Assembly (NCBI GenBank): GCA_033816765.1
Contig: CM066290.1
Location: 1,736,001 to 1,800,000 of the forward strand
Direction: 5' to 3'
Origin: Nothopassalora personata
Lineage: Eukaryota > Ascomycota > Dothideomycetes > Mycosphaerellales > Mycosphaerellaceae
DNA: 64,000 nucleotides
Position 1 is the first letter of the stretch. Every line of letters begins with the position of its first letter. The notes below the pieces were generated by a model, which did not search any database, had not been told where the DNA came from, and saw nothing but the letters and a program-made list of their open reading frames with translations. The translations under genes were made by a program, and so were the position numbers. Positions 33,290 to 44,656 of this stretch are shown one piece after another.

Positions 33290-34260
33290 ACAATAGACCA
33301 CTACGAAGGACGATGAGTCTAATGACGATAACGAGCCTACTCTAAGGAAGAACGACGTTAAGGCTGCTAAGCTAGACCTCTTCTATAGAGATAGGGCTAA
33401 GTTCGACGACTGGATTAATTAGATGGATATGTATCTCATGTTCAACCTAGTCGATGCCGAAAAAAGAACTATCTTCGCTATTACGTACCTTCGCGGAAGT
33501 GCGCAAAACTAGATCAAACCTTACCTTAAGGAATACCTTAAAGGTATAGGACGATTAGACCCCACTAGAATGTTTAGGAGCTACACCCTTTTTAAAGAAA
33601 AGATAAAATCAATCTTTAGAACCTCGAACGAAGTCCAATAGGCTATACGAATCATTCAATACCTGAAGTAGAAGACGTCTACTTTAGAGTATGCCGCCAA
33701 ATTCGAAGAATACGGACAAATCACCGGATAGGACTAGACGGCGTTAATGACTATATTCCGACGTAGACTTAAGGACTCCGTTAAGGACGAGTTAATAAGA
33801 CACGGGGGACGGATTACTAACCTCGAAGAGCTAATAAAGGCGTCGATCAATATCAACGACTAGCTCTAGGAACGACACTAGGAAAAGAAATACGACTCTA
33901 AAGTAGGAGGAATAGTAGGATACGCTCCGGACCGTAGACCCTTAGGAGGATACGTTACGAAGGGAGAATTCTTACGATAAAGCTAGCCCTACTATAGACT
34001 ATAGCTAATGGAACTAGACGTTACCTAACGAGGACGGAGGATCGACAAGAGTAGGGGCCACGGAAAGCCCTTTAAAGGAAAAGGAAAACTCACATACTAT
34101 GCCTATAGTAAGGAAGGCTACATAGCGCGGGATTGCTGCGGAAAAAAATATAGTGCGCCGCGAGCAGTTCAATATAATGCAACTAAAGGTAGGCAAATCT
34201 AGGAGTAGCGTTAGACCCCGACAATTTAACTATACCTAGAGAGTAGAGGAGAAGGATAGC
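33290..34260 (+). pseudogene. Element A gag, RIP-mutated
   Basis: A Gag-type frame with the retrotransposon-gag block KFDDWIN, MYLMFNLVDAEKR and YLRGSAQN, interrupted by TAG at Trp/Gln-like positions. Near 34098-34140 the CCHC zinc knuckle reads YYAYSKEGYIARDC, with Cys and His changed to Tyr by G-to-A/C-to-T. It would form the particle and bind RNA. Related to, but clearly diverged from, the gag of element B. Confidence 0.8.
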
Positions 34261-35259
34261 AACCGGGTTGCGACGCCTCTCCTAGACCCCTTATAAGGAC
34301 GAGGAGGATACTATATTTAACAATATATACTACTACCGAATAACTAACAATTAAAGACTATTAGATTGTTTAGTATAATAGCACAAGGAGTTAACTATAA
34401 AGTTAAGAAGGAATCTCGACACGGTCACGGAAGCCTTTACTAGCGATTCTGTTACTAGGACTCGTGTTAAACCCACTACGACGCTAAGTTAGGCGCAGGG
34501 TACTAGCTACGACAACCGGTAGGAACCCTAGGAGCTTAGCATAGACAAAACAAGCTCTAAGAAGTAGACATAGACGAATCTTGCTTCGACAACGATAATA
34601 AAGAAAACTAGGATCTAGAATGGGACGGACGCTAGTTACTAGCACTAGAACAACAAACGAACGAGCTAGATACTATCGAAGAAGATTACGTACCGGAGGA
34701 GTTAAGCGAGGACTTATCCGAAGAAGAAGAGAGCGACACCGACGACGAAAACGAAGTATATACATTCACGGTAGATACGCTAAAGAAACTCTATAAGTTA
34801 ATTATCTACCTCTAACGAAGGCACGAAGAATTTCTACTAAAGTTCTTAGGGAAACGATACCTAAACCCTAACAAATTTGACAAGACACTCGATACAATAA
34901 GGGGCATAGTATAGGGCTACCTAACCATAAGCAATACTAAGAACTTAGCTAAAGCGGTTATCGAACGACCACCTATAGGAAGCCGAATAACGGATACCGG
35001 ATACCTAACACCGGTAGGAACTTTCGTCTCGAACGAACTACGAACAGTAGTACAGCATGTACGGGCTCTCTACTTAGAATCGTAGAAGATCTAGGAACGC
35101 AATAGACTACAAGTATAGACATAGGGCAACGGGCTATAGGTTCTAGCCGAAGCCTCTAGGCACGAAGCATAGCGAACTATATACTATTCGGGAAAAGGAT
35201 TAGCTCCCTAGGAATAAGCGACCGGAGGGAGTTATATAATACTTAGGCTTACGCATCGA

Positions 35260-38200
35260 CATTAAACACAGTTTTCTAGATATAAGCAATCGTTAACGGA
35301 CACAAGACTAGTGTTATAATCGACTTAGGAGTAGCGGGGAATTTCATCTCCGAGTCTTTCGTAAGAAGAAACGGGTTCGCTACCCTAAAGAAGAAATGGG
35401 GTTACGAGTTAATCGCGGTAAACGGATTATCGTTACCTAGCGTAGAATGGGAGACGATACTATTGCCACTAGCTATCTAATAGTACTACGAGAATATTAC
35501 CTTAGATGTCACTAATATAGCTAGTTATAACATAGTATTAGGTATGCCTTAGTTAAGAAAGCACAATCTAGTAATCGACTAGAGAAGAGGAGTACTTACA
35601 TTTAGGGAATGCGATTACGTTATCGACATTTAGCCTACGTAGTAGTAGCGTTTACTAGTAGATAAGGCAAGGAAACAGCTAAACGAGATACAGCTTACGC
35701 CGAACAGAAGGATAGAAGAACCGCCTTCGACCGGGATAGACACTAGCGTAGGGCCGCCGGGTTACGAAGTTACTAGAAGAGATAGAAGTAACGCACTATC
35801 GAAGAATACTAACATCTTAGAGTTGAGTATTCCTAAGGAGTATCGCAAGTGGTCGCGACTCTTTAAAGAGGAGAGAGGTAAAACCGCCTTACCTAAGTAC
35901 CGCCTATAGGATTATAAGATTAACATTTAGCTAGGGAAAGAGCCTCTATAGGGACCCCTATATTAAATATCTAAGAAAGAGCTATAGACCCTACGAGAAT
36001 AGCTAAAGGAGAAGCTAGCTAAAGGATAGATAAGAAGATCTACCTCGAGTATAGGAACTCTATATATGTTCGTTCTAAAAGTAAACGGGAAGTTACGACT
36101 CGTACAAGACTATAGAAAGTTAAACGAGATTACGATTAAGAACCGATGCCCGCTACCTAACATCGAAGAAGTATAAGACAGATTAACCGGATTAGACTAG
36201 TATACAAAGATTAACCTACGAGATGCCTTCTATACTATACGAATAGTAGAAGGAGAAGAATGGAAAACCGCCTTTAGAATAAGATACGGACTCTACGAAT
36301 TCTTAGCTATACTAATAGGATTAACCAACGTACCCGCATCCTGCTAGGACCTTGTTAACGAAACACTTAGAGACCTACTCGACGTATGCGTTATCGCCTA
36401 TATAGACGATATACTAGTCTACACGAAAGGACCCCTATAGGAACACATAAGACAAGTCTAAGACGTCTTCGAACGACTTACGCAATTAGGATTTAAGACG
36501 GCACCCGAGAAATGCGAATTCCATAAGAAAGAAGTTAAATTCTTAGGCTTTATTATTAGCACTATAGGGATAACGATCGACCCTACGAAGATATAGTTAA
36601 TTAGAGAATAGCTAGAACCGAAAACAGTTAAGGACGTATAATTATTCCTTAGACTAACGAACTATAACCGGAAATTCATTAAGGACTATTTAAAGACAGT
36701 AGCACTAATAACGATGCTTACAAGAAAGGACGTTGCTTAGAAATAGGGAAAGGAACAGATTAAAGCATTTAAGAAACTTAAGGAACAATGTGCTTTAGCC
36801 CCTACGCTTCGACTATTCGATAGTAGTAAGGAAGTCCACATCGAGACCGATGCGTCTAATATAGCAATAGGCGCATATCTAACATAGACACACGATAGGT
36901 AAAGACACCTAGTAGCCTATTACTCCCTGAAAATAACTATAGCGGAACAGAACTACGACATCTATAATAAAGAGCTTCTAGCTATTGTTACTGCTATGTA
37001 ACATTAGAGAGTATATGTCGAGGGCCTACCGAAGTTAACGATTCTTTCTAACTATAAGAATCTTACGTACTTCACGACGACGAAAGAACTTACCCGTAGG
37101 CAAGCCCGCTAGTCGGAGCTGCTAGGACAGTATAAGTTCGAAATCAAATATACTCTAGGACGAGAGAATGGCCGCGCCGACGCGCTAAGCCAAAGAAGCG
37201 ACTACATAGAAGAAAAAGAACTAGTGTAACATAAAATATTAAAGACGAACCCCGACGGAAGTCTTAGTACTAATATAAGAGAATTTAATAACATCGTACG
37301 GATATTAGGCGACGGGGACGAACAGTTCCCTATATCGTAAGGAAAATACTAAGTACCTAAGGATCGAGAAGAAGAATACATACGACAACATTACGACGGA
37401 CTAACTTATAGACACCCTAGAACTTTAAAAACAATAGACCTAATATAACGCAGTTTCTTATTTCTATAGATAAAACTTAAGGTGTTACGCTACATTAAAT
37501 AATGCGTACACTACTAACGAAACAAGGCTGCGAGACATACAAAATACGGTCACCTACAGTTTAGGACACTACCGATAAAACCATGGGACGAAGTTATAAT
37601 AGACTTTATTACGAAACTCCTACCGTTAAGAGATTAAGTTACGAAACAACTATACGACATAATACTAGTTATAGTTAATAGGCTTACAAAATACGTATAC
37701 TTTATTCCTACATTAGAAACGTACAATATAGAGCAGCTCGGATACCTCGTACTAGATAGACTTATCCGACACTACGGATTCCCTTAAGCGTTTATAACGG
37801 ACAGAGATAAGCTATTCACATTAAACTACTAGAAGACGCTTATAGGAACGATCGGAATTAAACATAAGCTATTAATAGCATATCATCCGGAAATAGACGG
37901 ACAAACCGAAAGGATAAATTAAACGCTAGAACAATACCTACGACACTATATTAATTATGTATAAGACAACTAGGTCTTATTACTACTAATAGCGTAGATT
38001 GCACTAAACAACTACAAATTAGAGACAACTTTAACGACACCATTTTATGCGAACTTTAGTAAAGATCCTAACCTATTTAGAACACCTAGATCCTACCTAC
38101 AAGCCGAAAGAGTAATCGTAACGACGGATACTCTTAAGGAAGTGTATAAAGAAACACGTAAGGCGATCGAAGATATATAATATAAACTGTCTTAATAACG

Positions 38201-38640
38201 GTAGGACACGAGAAAAATAGCACCTCTACTAAAAGAGGGGGATAAGGTCTATCTCCTTACAAAAAACTTAAGAATAAGAAGATAGACTAAGAAACTAGAT
38301 TACGTTAAGGTCGGACTATTTTTTATCGATAAAGTTATAGGACTAGTTAACTACCGCCTACGACTATTACTAGACGCAAAAATCCACCTAGTCTTCTATA
38401 TCTCTAAGTTAGAACCCGTAGACGCCGAAACACCCTACTAGGAGAGCTTCTATTTCGAGCCGGAAGCAGAAAACGAATTCGAAGTCGAAAGAATCCTAGA
38501 TAAGAAAGGTTAGCGATACCTTGTTAAATAGAAAGGATACGACGAATTAGAAAATACCTAGGAACTAGAAAAGAACCTATAAAACTGTTAACAAAAGATC
38601 CGAGAATATTATAAGAAAAACAAAGATCTACAAGTTAACT
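35260..38640 (+). pseudogene. Element A pol: PR-RT-RH-IN-chromodomain, RIP-mutated
   Basis: Protease-like VIIDLGVAGNFISE (about 35312; active-site D-S/T-G is changed). RT has KLRLVQDYRKLNEITIKN, then YIDDILVY at 36399-36422. RNase H has VHIETDASNIAIGAYLT (about 36836). Integrase carries FITDRD (about 37792) and the GQTERIN block (about 37900). The C-terminal chromodomain is ERILDKKG-RYLVK-KGYDE near 38480-38590. Dots in these motifs are TAG codons from Trp/Gln. The chromodomain places it in the chromovirus branch of Ty3/gypsy, elements that target H3K9-methylated chromatin. Confidence 0.9.
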
Positions 38641-38697
38641 AGTAGGGAGTAGTTCGGGTACCTCCTAGAACTCGTTACCGAGACCCTTAATAGCACC

Positions 38698-39192
38698 CTA
38701 TATGCCTAGTGACAAGTTAAGAGCTAGACCCTTATAAGGGATATCCGAAGGAAGTAAAGAAGCCTCTTCTATCTCCTACTCCTTAATCTCCCTTTCCTTA
38801 ACGGAAATCGCCTCCTCGGTACGACGATCTACTAGATCTATCTACTAACGTAAGCGCTCCTCGCGCGCGCGAGCAATCTTTAGATCCTCGAGAGCCTTCT
38901 TATAAACCCGCATCGCCTCCTCCTAAGCGGACCGAGACTCCGGGATTTTCTAACGAAGACGAGCCTTCTCCTCTACTAACCTCTTAAACTCCGACTAAGT
39001 TACTCTTATATCGTACCTTTAGCCGCGACGAAGACACTTACTACACTTCCCGGAACGAATATGCACCTTATATACGCGACTATGCTTTTTATACATTAAG
39101 CATTTCCTAACTATAACTTCTCCCGCGGATTTAACAAACTCGTAGAGACGGCGGCGACGGATAGTGCTAGAAGGGCGTTAGTAGATAGGCAT
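38698..39192 (-). pseudogene. Antisense ORF of element A
   Basis: Minus-strand frame of 165 codons from an ATG at 39190-39192, open except for TAG/TAA of RIP type; it could run on to about 38640 if the last TAG was TGG. It contains KCSKCLRRG followed by RYDIRV and then a charged, Leu/Arg/Glu-rich coiled-coil-like stretch (EFKRLVEEKARLR, EEAMRVYKKALEDLKIARAR). Homologous frames sit at the same place in elements B and C. Function unknown; the CxxC/Cys motif and coiled coil suggest a small zinc- or nucleic-acid-binding oligomer. Confidence 0.7.
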
Positions 39193-39283
39193 CGCAAAGG
39201 GAAGAAGCTATACGCGAATACATAGAGGATACCGTTCGTTATAAGTAAGCTTAAGGGACTAAGCTAGGCTAGAAGGGGGATAG

Positions 39284-39720
39284 TGTTACGGTTTAGTCTA
39301 AACGGTAGCCCCGACTAGACATACGTAATACTAATCACTTAGAGACACGTAATAACTAATTATCTAGACATACGCGACACTAATCACTTAGAGACACGTA
39401 ATAACTAATTATCTAGACGCACGTAACACTAATTACTTTACGGACTAATTAGTGTAATTAGTATACTTAGTAGGACTAATTAAGGTGATTATACTAAGCT
39501 ATAGGCTCTACGCCGCGAATCTCCTTTGTATTTAGGAACGCTAGAAACCCTTATAGTTCTAATGCGTTTAACTTATATTACTATCTTACTAATTAGAATA
39601 CAACTCTTATTCCTATTATTTATCTTCGCTTAGCTTGCTCTAGCCTCTCTAAAGAATAATACCGCTACGTAACTTGACTTATCTCTCCTTTAAGATTAGC
39701 CCTAGAACGAGACAATAACA
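39284..39720 (+). repeat. Element A 3' LTR
   Basis: 437 bp, same ends and length as the 5' LTR; differs from it almost only by RIP-type changes. Confidence 0.95.
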
Positions 39721-39860
39721 CCTTACTACTACTTAGTCTTTATAAGACAAGATAGCTACTACTTTATTACTCTCCCTCGACTTCCTATCGGCCCGAGAAC
39801 AAACCCGATTAAGCTTGTCTTCTTAACTTATAATATTATTAGGTTATACTAAACCTAACA

Positions 39861-39873
39861 GCTTTGAACGCCC
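39861..39873 (+). promoter_or_regulatory. Element B primer-binding site (self-primer type)
   Basis: GCTTTGAACGCCC directly after the split 5' LTR. TTGAACGCC is complementary to GGCGTTTAA at 32700-32708 in its LTR once the CpA-to-TpA change is allowed for; that site lies about 37 bp after a TATA-like box. Confidence 0.7.
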
Positions 39874-39949
39874 TCTACGATAGGAGACCGACAGAGTAAA
39901 CGGGGAACACCCGCCCCTAGTAAAGTAAGTAGAGCCCGACGACCTTAGA

Positions 39950-40830
39950 CCGCGAACGATACTATTAATGCCTTAGCTACTTATATAGGCAACGACACCC
40001 TTAAGGTTAGTAAGCTAGAATACTACTATAGCGACCGAGACAAGTTCGACACTTAGGTCTCTTAGATAGACATATACTTCTTGTTTAACTCTATGCCTAA
40101 GAACCTTAAGCCTATCTTTACTACTACCTTTTTAAGAGGACGAGTATAACATTAGGTTAAACTATTCCTTAGGAAATACCTAGACAGCAACGGAGAAGAC
40201 AATGCCGACGGAATCTTTAGGTTATATAACTATCTTAAGTATGCTATAAAGAGCGTCTTTAGTGTCTCTAATAAGATTACTACTACCGTTCGTGTTATTT
40301 AGCATTTAACCTAGAAGACATCTACTGCCGAATATGCTACTAAATTCTAGAAATACGCGTAACTTACCGATTAGGACGACGAAGCACTTTAAGTTATATA
40401 CCGAAGAGGACTAAAGGAGTATATTAAGGACGAGTTAATAAGGGACGGTTAGAAGATCGATAGCTTAGGCGACCTCGTTAGAGTTACGATTAATCTTAAC
40501 GATAAGCTCTACGAGAGAGCTATAGAACGACGATACGATTCTAAAGTATCCGGAAAGACTAGATACATACTAGGCTATAATAACCGTAATAGAGGCTTCT
40601 ACGACAACTATAATAATAAGCCTAGGGATAAACCGTACTACGGACTATAGCTAATAGAACTCGATGTTACCGAGAAAGGTCGTAAGATTAGGAATAGTAA
40701 CGGGAATAGAGCATCCCGGAGTTCGAAAGAAACACGAACTTACTACGGATATAGTAAACCTAGCTACCTAGCAAGGGACTGCCGCGGTAAGAATATAGTA
40801 CGCCGCGAACAGTTTAACATAATATAACCC
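39950..40830 (+). pseudogene. Element B gag, RIP-mutated
   Basis: Frame with KFDT-V, YFLFNSMPKNLKPIFTTTF and a zinc-knuckle remnant (TYYGYSKPSYLARDC near 40740-40785, Cys changed to Tyr). Only moderately similar to gag of A, in contrast with the almost identical pol. Confidence 0.75.
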
Positions 40831-41929
40831 CAAACTAGTAAATCTAAGAGTAGCGTTAGATCTTAAGGAGATACCGACTATACTCGGAGAGTAGGGGAGA
40901 GAGCTAGTAATAGAAGCACGACGCCTCTCCTAGACCCCTTAGAAGGACGAGGAGGATACTATAGGTAGTAAACAGTAGTTATTCTATTTAATACGAAGAA
41001 CTAACTACGACAGTTTAACATAATAATACGAAGAGTCGACTACGAGATCGAATCCGAGTCTTGAAATAGTTATAGAAGCCTTTATTAGCGATTCTATTAC
41101 TAAGACTCGTGTTAAGTTTACTACGCCGCAAAGTTAGGCGTAGGGTATTAGCCTTAGCAACTAAGAGGAATCCTAGGAGCGACGTATAGGCAAAACGCTA
41201 CGCTCCGAGAAGTAGACATCGACGAATCCTACTTTAATAACAATAAAAGCGACAAAGAAAACTAAGACCTAGGATAGAACGGATTATAGTTACCGGAACC
41301 ATAGGAAGAAAGTTAAGAAACTACCGGGCTAGATACTATCGAAGAAGATTAGGATCCGGAAGAATTAAGCGAAGAAGATTCCTCCGAAGGAGAAGAGAGC
41401 GACACTAACGACGATAACAAATAACTAACCTTTACGATTAATGTACCTAAGAAATTATATAATATAATCGTACACCTATAAAGAAGGTACGAGGAATTCC
41501 TACCTAAGAAAGGCGGACGAAGGATGCTATACTCTATTAAGTTTAATAGGACACTCAACACCCTACGAGGTATAGCCTAGGGATACCTACTTATAGAAAC
41601 AACCGAAAATCTAGCAACCGCTATTATAGAACGACTACCGATAGGGAGCCGAATAATAGGAACCGGATATCTTATACCGTTAGGAACATTTATATCGAAT
41701 AAATTACGTAATATAGTATAACACGCACGCGCACTCTACTTAGAAACGTAGAAGATCTAGGAACTTTACTGAATATAGGTATAGATATAGAAAGGCTCGC
41801 GCTAGGTTTAAGCGGAGGCCTCGAGACACGAAGCACGACGTTCTATATACGAATAGGGAAAAGGATTAACTCCCTAGGAATAAGCGACCGAAGGGAGTTA
41901 TATAATATAGAAAAGGCTTAAGTATTACT

Positions 41930-42450
41930 AACGATAATAGTGTTTCGAACTAAGATTATCGTTAACGGGCATAAGATAGATACTATAATAGATTCCGGAG
42001 TAAGCGGGAACTTTACCTCCGAATTATTTATTATAAGACATAGGATCGCTACCTATAAGAAGAAAGAGAGTTATAAACTAATCGCGGTAGACGGATTATC
42101 CTTACCTAATATAGAACGCGAGACGATACTATTACTACTTGCTATCTAACGGCACTACGAGGAGATTATCTTAGATGTTACTAACATAGCTAGTTATAAC
42201 ATCGTACTAGGTATACCTTAGTTAAGAAAGCATAATCTAGTAATCGACTAGAGAAGAGGAGTACTTACATTTAGGGAATACGACTACGTTATCGACATTT
42301 AGCCTACGTAGCGGTAGCGTTCGCTAGTAGATAAGGTAAAGAGGTAGCTAAATAGGATATAGCTTACGCCGAATAGAAGGATAGAAGAACTACCTTCGAC
42401 CGGGACAGACACTAGCGTAGGGCCGCCGGGTTACGAAGTTACTAGTAGTA
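41930..42450 (+). pseudogene. Element B pol, 5' part
   Basis: Starts with the protease region (TIIDSGVSGNFTSELF, which retains the D-S-G active site) and continues to GPPGYEVTS, where element C is inserted. The reading frame resumes at 57914 when C and one TAGTA copy are removed. Confidence 0.85.
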
Positions 42451-42799
42451 TATTACGGAATAGTATAGGAAGACCCTAACTACTTATTAAGCGAACTAGT
42501 ATAAGCATAGCGAAAGACTATAGGGAGTGATTAGGTTAAACAGCTATAATTACGGTAAGCGTAAGCACTCTAATTAGTCTAATTAGATTGCTTAGTAATC
42601 GGCCTACTTACTCTAATTAGTTACGCTAAGACATAGCACTATATAGACGACGCTTCTTTACGAGTAGATAGGAGCTTCGTGCTTAACTTATTTTAAGTAT
42701 ACACTATATACTATTTAGGACTACTACCTTTATAACTAATTAAGACATCCCTATAAAGATCTAAGCCCGAGTTATAATAACGTATAGCGGTTCCTAACA
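42451..42799 (+). repeat. Element C 5' LTR, RIP-mutated
   Basis: 349 bp, same length and ends as the LTR at 57560-57908. Contains CACTATATAGACGACGC (TATA box) and, about 40 bp further, the mutated form of GTGCTCAA. Confidence 0.95.
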
Positions 42800-42811
42800 A
42801 CTTTAAGCACT
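42800..42811 (+). promoter_or_regulatory. Element C primer-binding site (self-primer type)
   Basis: ACTTTAAGCACT (originally ACTTTGAGCACT) directly follows the LTR. TTGAGCAC is complementary to GTGCTCAA, seen unmutated in solo LTRs (e.g. 60629-60636), 39 bp after the TATA box. The site differs from that of A and B, and so does its LTR partner. Confidence 0.75.
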
Positions 42812-42949
42812 ACTACTAGGGCCCTTTACATATATCTAGGAGAGACGCTACCCGGAGTCTGTTACGACAATAGCTATAGTTAACTAGCATCACGGAACGA
42901 ATAAGCGAAATGTCGATTACTAGAAGCGGAAAACGATTAACACCCTCTA

Positions 42950-43173
42950 TAAGCTCGAATAGCATACACGAGTACCCTAAGGCACCTAAAGTATCTATAC
43001 CGGAGACGTTCGATAGGACATAGGGAAAGCTAGAGGCTTTTTAGCTACAGGTTTAGCTATACCTCTACTTTAACGCCTAGCAGTTTAATAGCGAGGCCTC
43101 TAAGGTCTTATACGCCGTACCCTTCCTAAGGGGTAGGGCAGCCCGAGGATTCCGACTATATCTTAAAGACTAG
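42950..43173 (+). pseudogene. Element C gag, N-terminal part
   Basis: Frame reading PETFDRT-GKLEAF, LYLYFNA and SKVLYAVPFLRGRAARGFRLYL, typical of Ty3/gypsy Gag. It is broken after LKD by element D and continues in frame at 56159. Confidence 0.85.
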
Positions 43174-43919
43174 TATTGACGACTAATTGGTGTTAGGAAC
43201 CGCTGTACGTTATCACAACTCGGGCTTGGATCTTTGCAGGGATGTCTCAATCAGTTATGAAGGTAGTGGTTCCAAACAGTATATGGTGTATACTTAAAAT
43301 GAGTTGAGCACGAGGCTCCTATCTACTCGTAAAGAAGCGTCGTCTATATAGTGCCATGTCTTGGCGTGATCTGTCCTGCTCTGCCCTGAGCGAGTCTGAT
43401 CAACTGATCAAGAGTGATCAGGACCGATCAGTCCTGATCGCTCTGTCACGTGACTCCCCAGGCATCCATGTCTGCAGCTTCGTCTGGTTTCCTGCTCCGT
43501 TGTCCAACCATTTGCACCGATAACACTGTTCCGTAACAATTGGTTGTGTTAACCTTAGGTTTGGTTATGTCGACCTTAGGTTTAGAGGGGGGGTTCCTTA
43601 GGTCTAACTTGCCCCTATTTCATTTTAGGTTTAATTAGACATTTAGGTAAGCTAGCGGGACTAGTATAGCTGTTAAGATATATACTACGTAGTTAAGCAT
43701 TATAAGCGTAGCATTAAGGCAACAATTCAATTCATACCTCTCGAGTAGAGGGTATAGGGGTTTAGGTCCGCTAATCCTCTTGTTTTATCCGGCTACTGCG
43801 CTACTCGTCACGTGACCTGATTTCACGGTCCCGGGACCGGCAAATACCTCTGCTTATATAAGCGCCGCTCCACACTACCATAACTTAGATAGGCCTATAT
43901 AGGGTGGTTAGTAGACATT
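43174..43919 (+). repeat. Element D 5' LTR, interrupted by a solo LTR
   Basis: Subtracting the solo LTR and one ATTGG copy leaves 393 bp, identical in length to the 3' LTR. Holds GTCACGTGAC (43808-43817), the GGTCCCGGGACC palindrome and a TATA box (CTTATATAAG near 43854). Confidence 0.9.
43191..43538 (-). mobile_element. Solo LTR, C family, not RIP-mutated
   Basis: 348 bp from TGTTAGGAACC to CCGTAACA, perfect ATTGG duplications (43186-43190, 43539-43543). The empty site exists in the 3' LTR of D near 55778. Rich in CpA/TpG unlike its flanks. Its U3 contains a cluster of TGATCA-like sites. Confidence 0.95.
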
Positions 43920-44000
43920 ATTTTAGTAGTTAATAAGGGGGGTATTAAGTGTACACCCGGTGGCGTATTAGTATCCAGTTTATAAGGTCAAAATCACGGT

Positions 44001-44125
44001 TTAAGGTCTAAGGTTCACGGTTAAGGTCATTACTTAAGGTTAAGGTTCAAGGTTAAGGTTTAAGGTTAAGGTTTAAGGTTAAGGTTTAAGGTTAAGGTTT
44101 AAGGTTACGGTTCACGGTTAAGGTC
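44001..44125. repeat. 13-mer tandem array GGTTTAAGGTTAA in D leader
   Basis: Imperfect tandem copies of GGTTTAAGGTTAA between the D 5' LTR and gag. It looks superficially telomere-like but is not TTAGGG. Confidence 0.85.
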
Positions 44126-44252
44126 GACTAAGGTCGAAAACACTTAAGGTCTAAGGTATTTAGTAACAATTACGGTCACAAGGTCCTATTAAGTAACAAC
44201 TAGTATTAGCACATTCTAAAGTAAGTACTACGTAATAATAGATACGGCTACA

Positions 44253-44582
44253 TGTTAGGAACCGCTGTACGTTATCACAACTCGGACTTGGATCTTTGCA
44301 GGGATGTCTCAATCAGTTATGAAGGTAGTGGTTCCAAACAGTATATAGTGTATACTTAAAATGAGTTGAGCACGAGGCTCCTATCTATACTCGTAAAGAA
44401 GCGTCGTCTATATAGTGCCATGTCTTGGCGTGACTGATCAGTCGGATCAGTTGATCTGTCCTGCTCTCTCTGCTCTGTTACAGAGCACGCAGATCGGAGA
44501 GAGCACTCTGCATATCGGATCCTTCCACTAGTGTGTAGGCATCGATTGGTTGGCTGGAGCTTCTCCGGATCGATCCGTAACA
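44253..44582 (-). mobile_element. Solo LTR, C family, not RIP-mutated
   Basis: 330 bp, TGTTAGGAACC to CCGTAACA, with CTACA duplications (44248-44252, 44583-44587). Inserted just upstream of D's gag. U3 differs from the other copies (a GAGAGAGC-rich dyad). Confidence 0.95.
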
Positions 44583-44656
44583 CTACATTACTAGAAAAAC
44601 TTAGCACCTTTACCGACATAGGTAGAGGCTACGAACAGCCTATAAACCCTACGAAA

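Larger units (their letters stand above)
32762..39720 (+). mobile_element. Element A: complete Ty3/gypsy chromovirus, RIP-mutated
   Basis: 6,959 bp with two 437-bp LTRs (TGTTACGG...ATAACA) and CCTTA target duplications (32757-32761, 39721-39725). It is inserted in the 5' LTR of element B. Internal order: primer-binding site at 33199, gag, protease, RT, RNase H, integrase, chromodomain, antisense ORF, LTR. Stops are TAG/TAA at Trp/Gln-type positions, so it is dead by RIP but structurally complete. Confidence 0.95.

Noticed and set aside
44001..44125. Interstitial telomere repeat
   Set aside because: The unit is GGTTTAAGGTTAA, not TTAGGG, and sits in the leader of element D.
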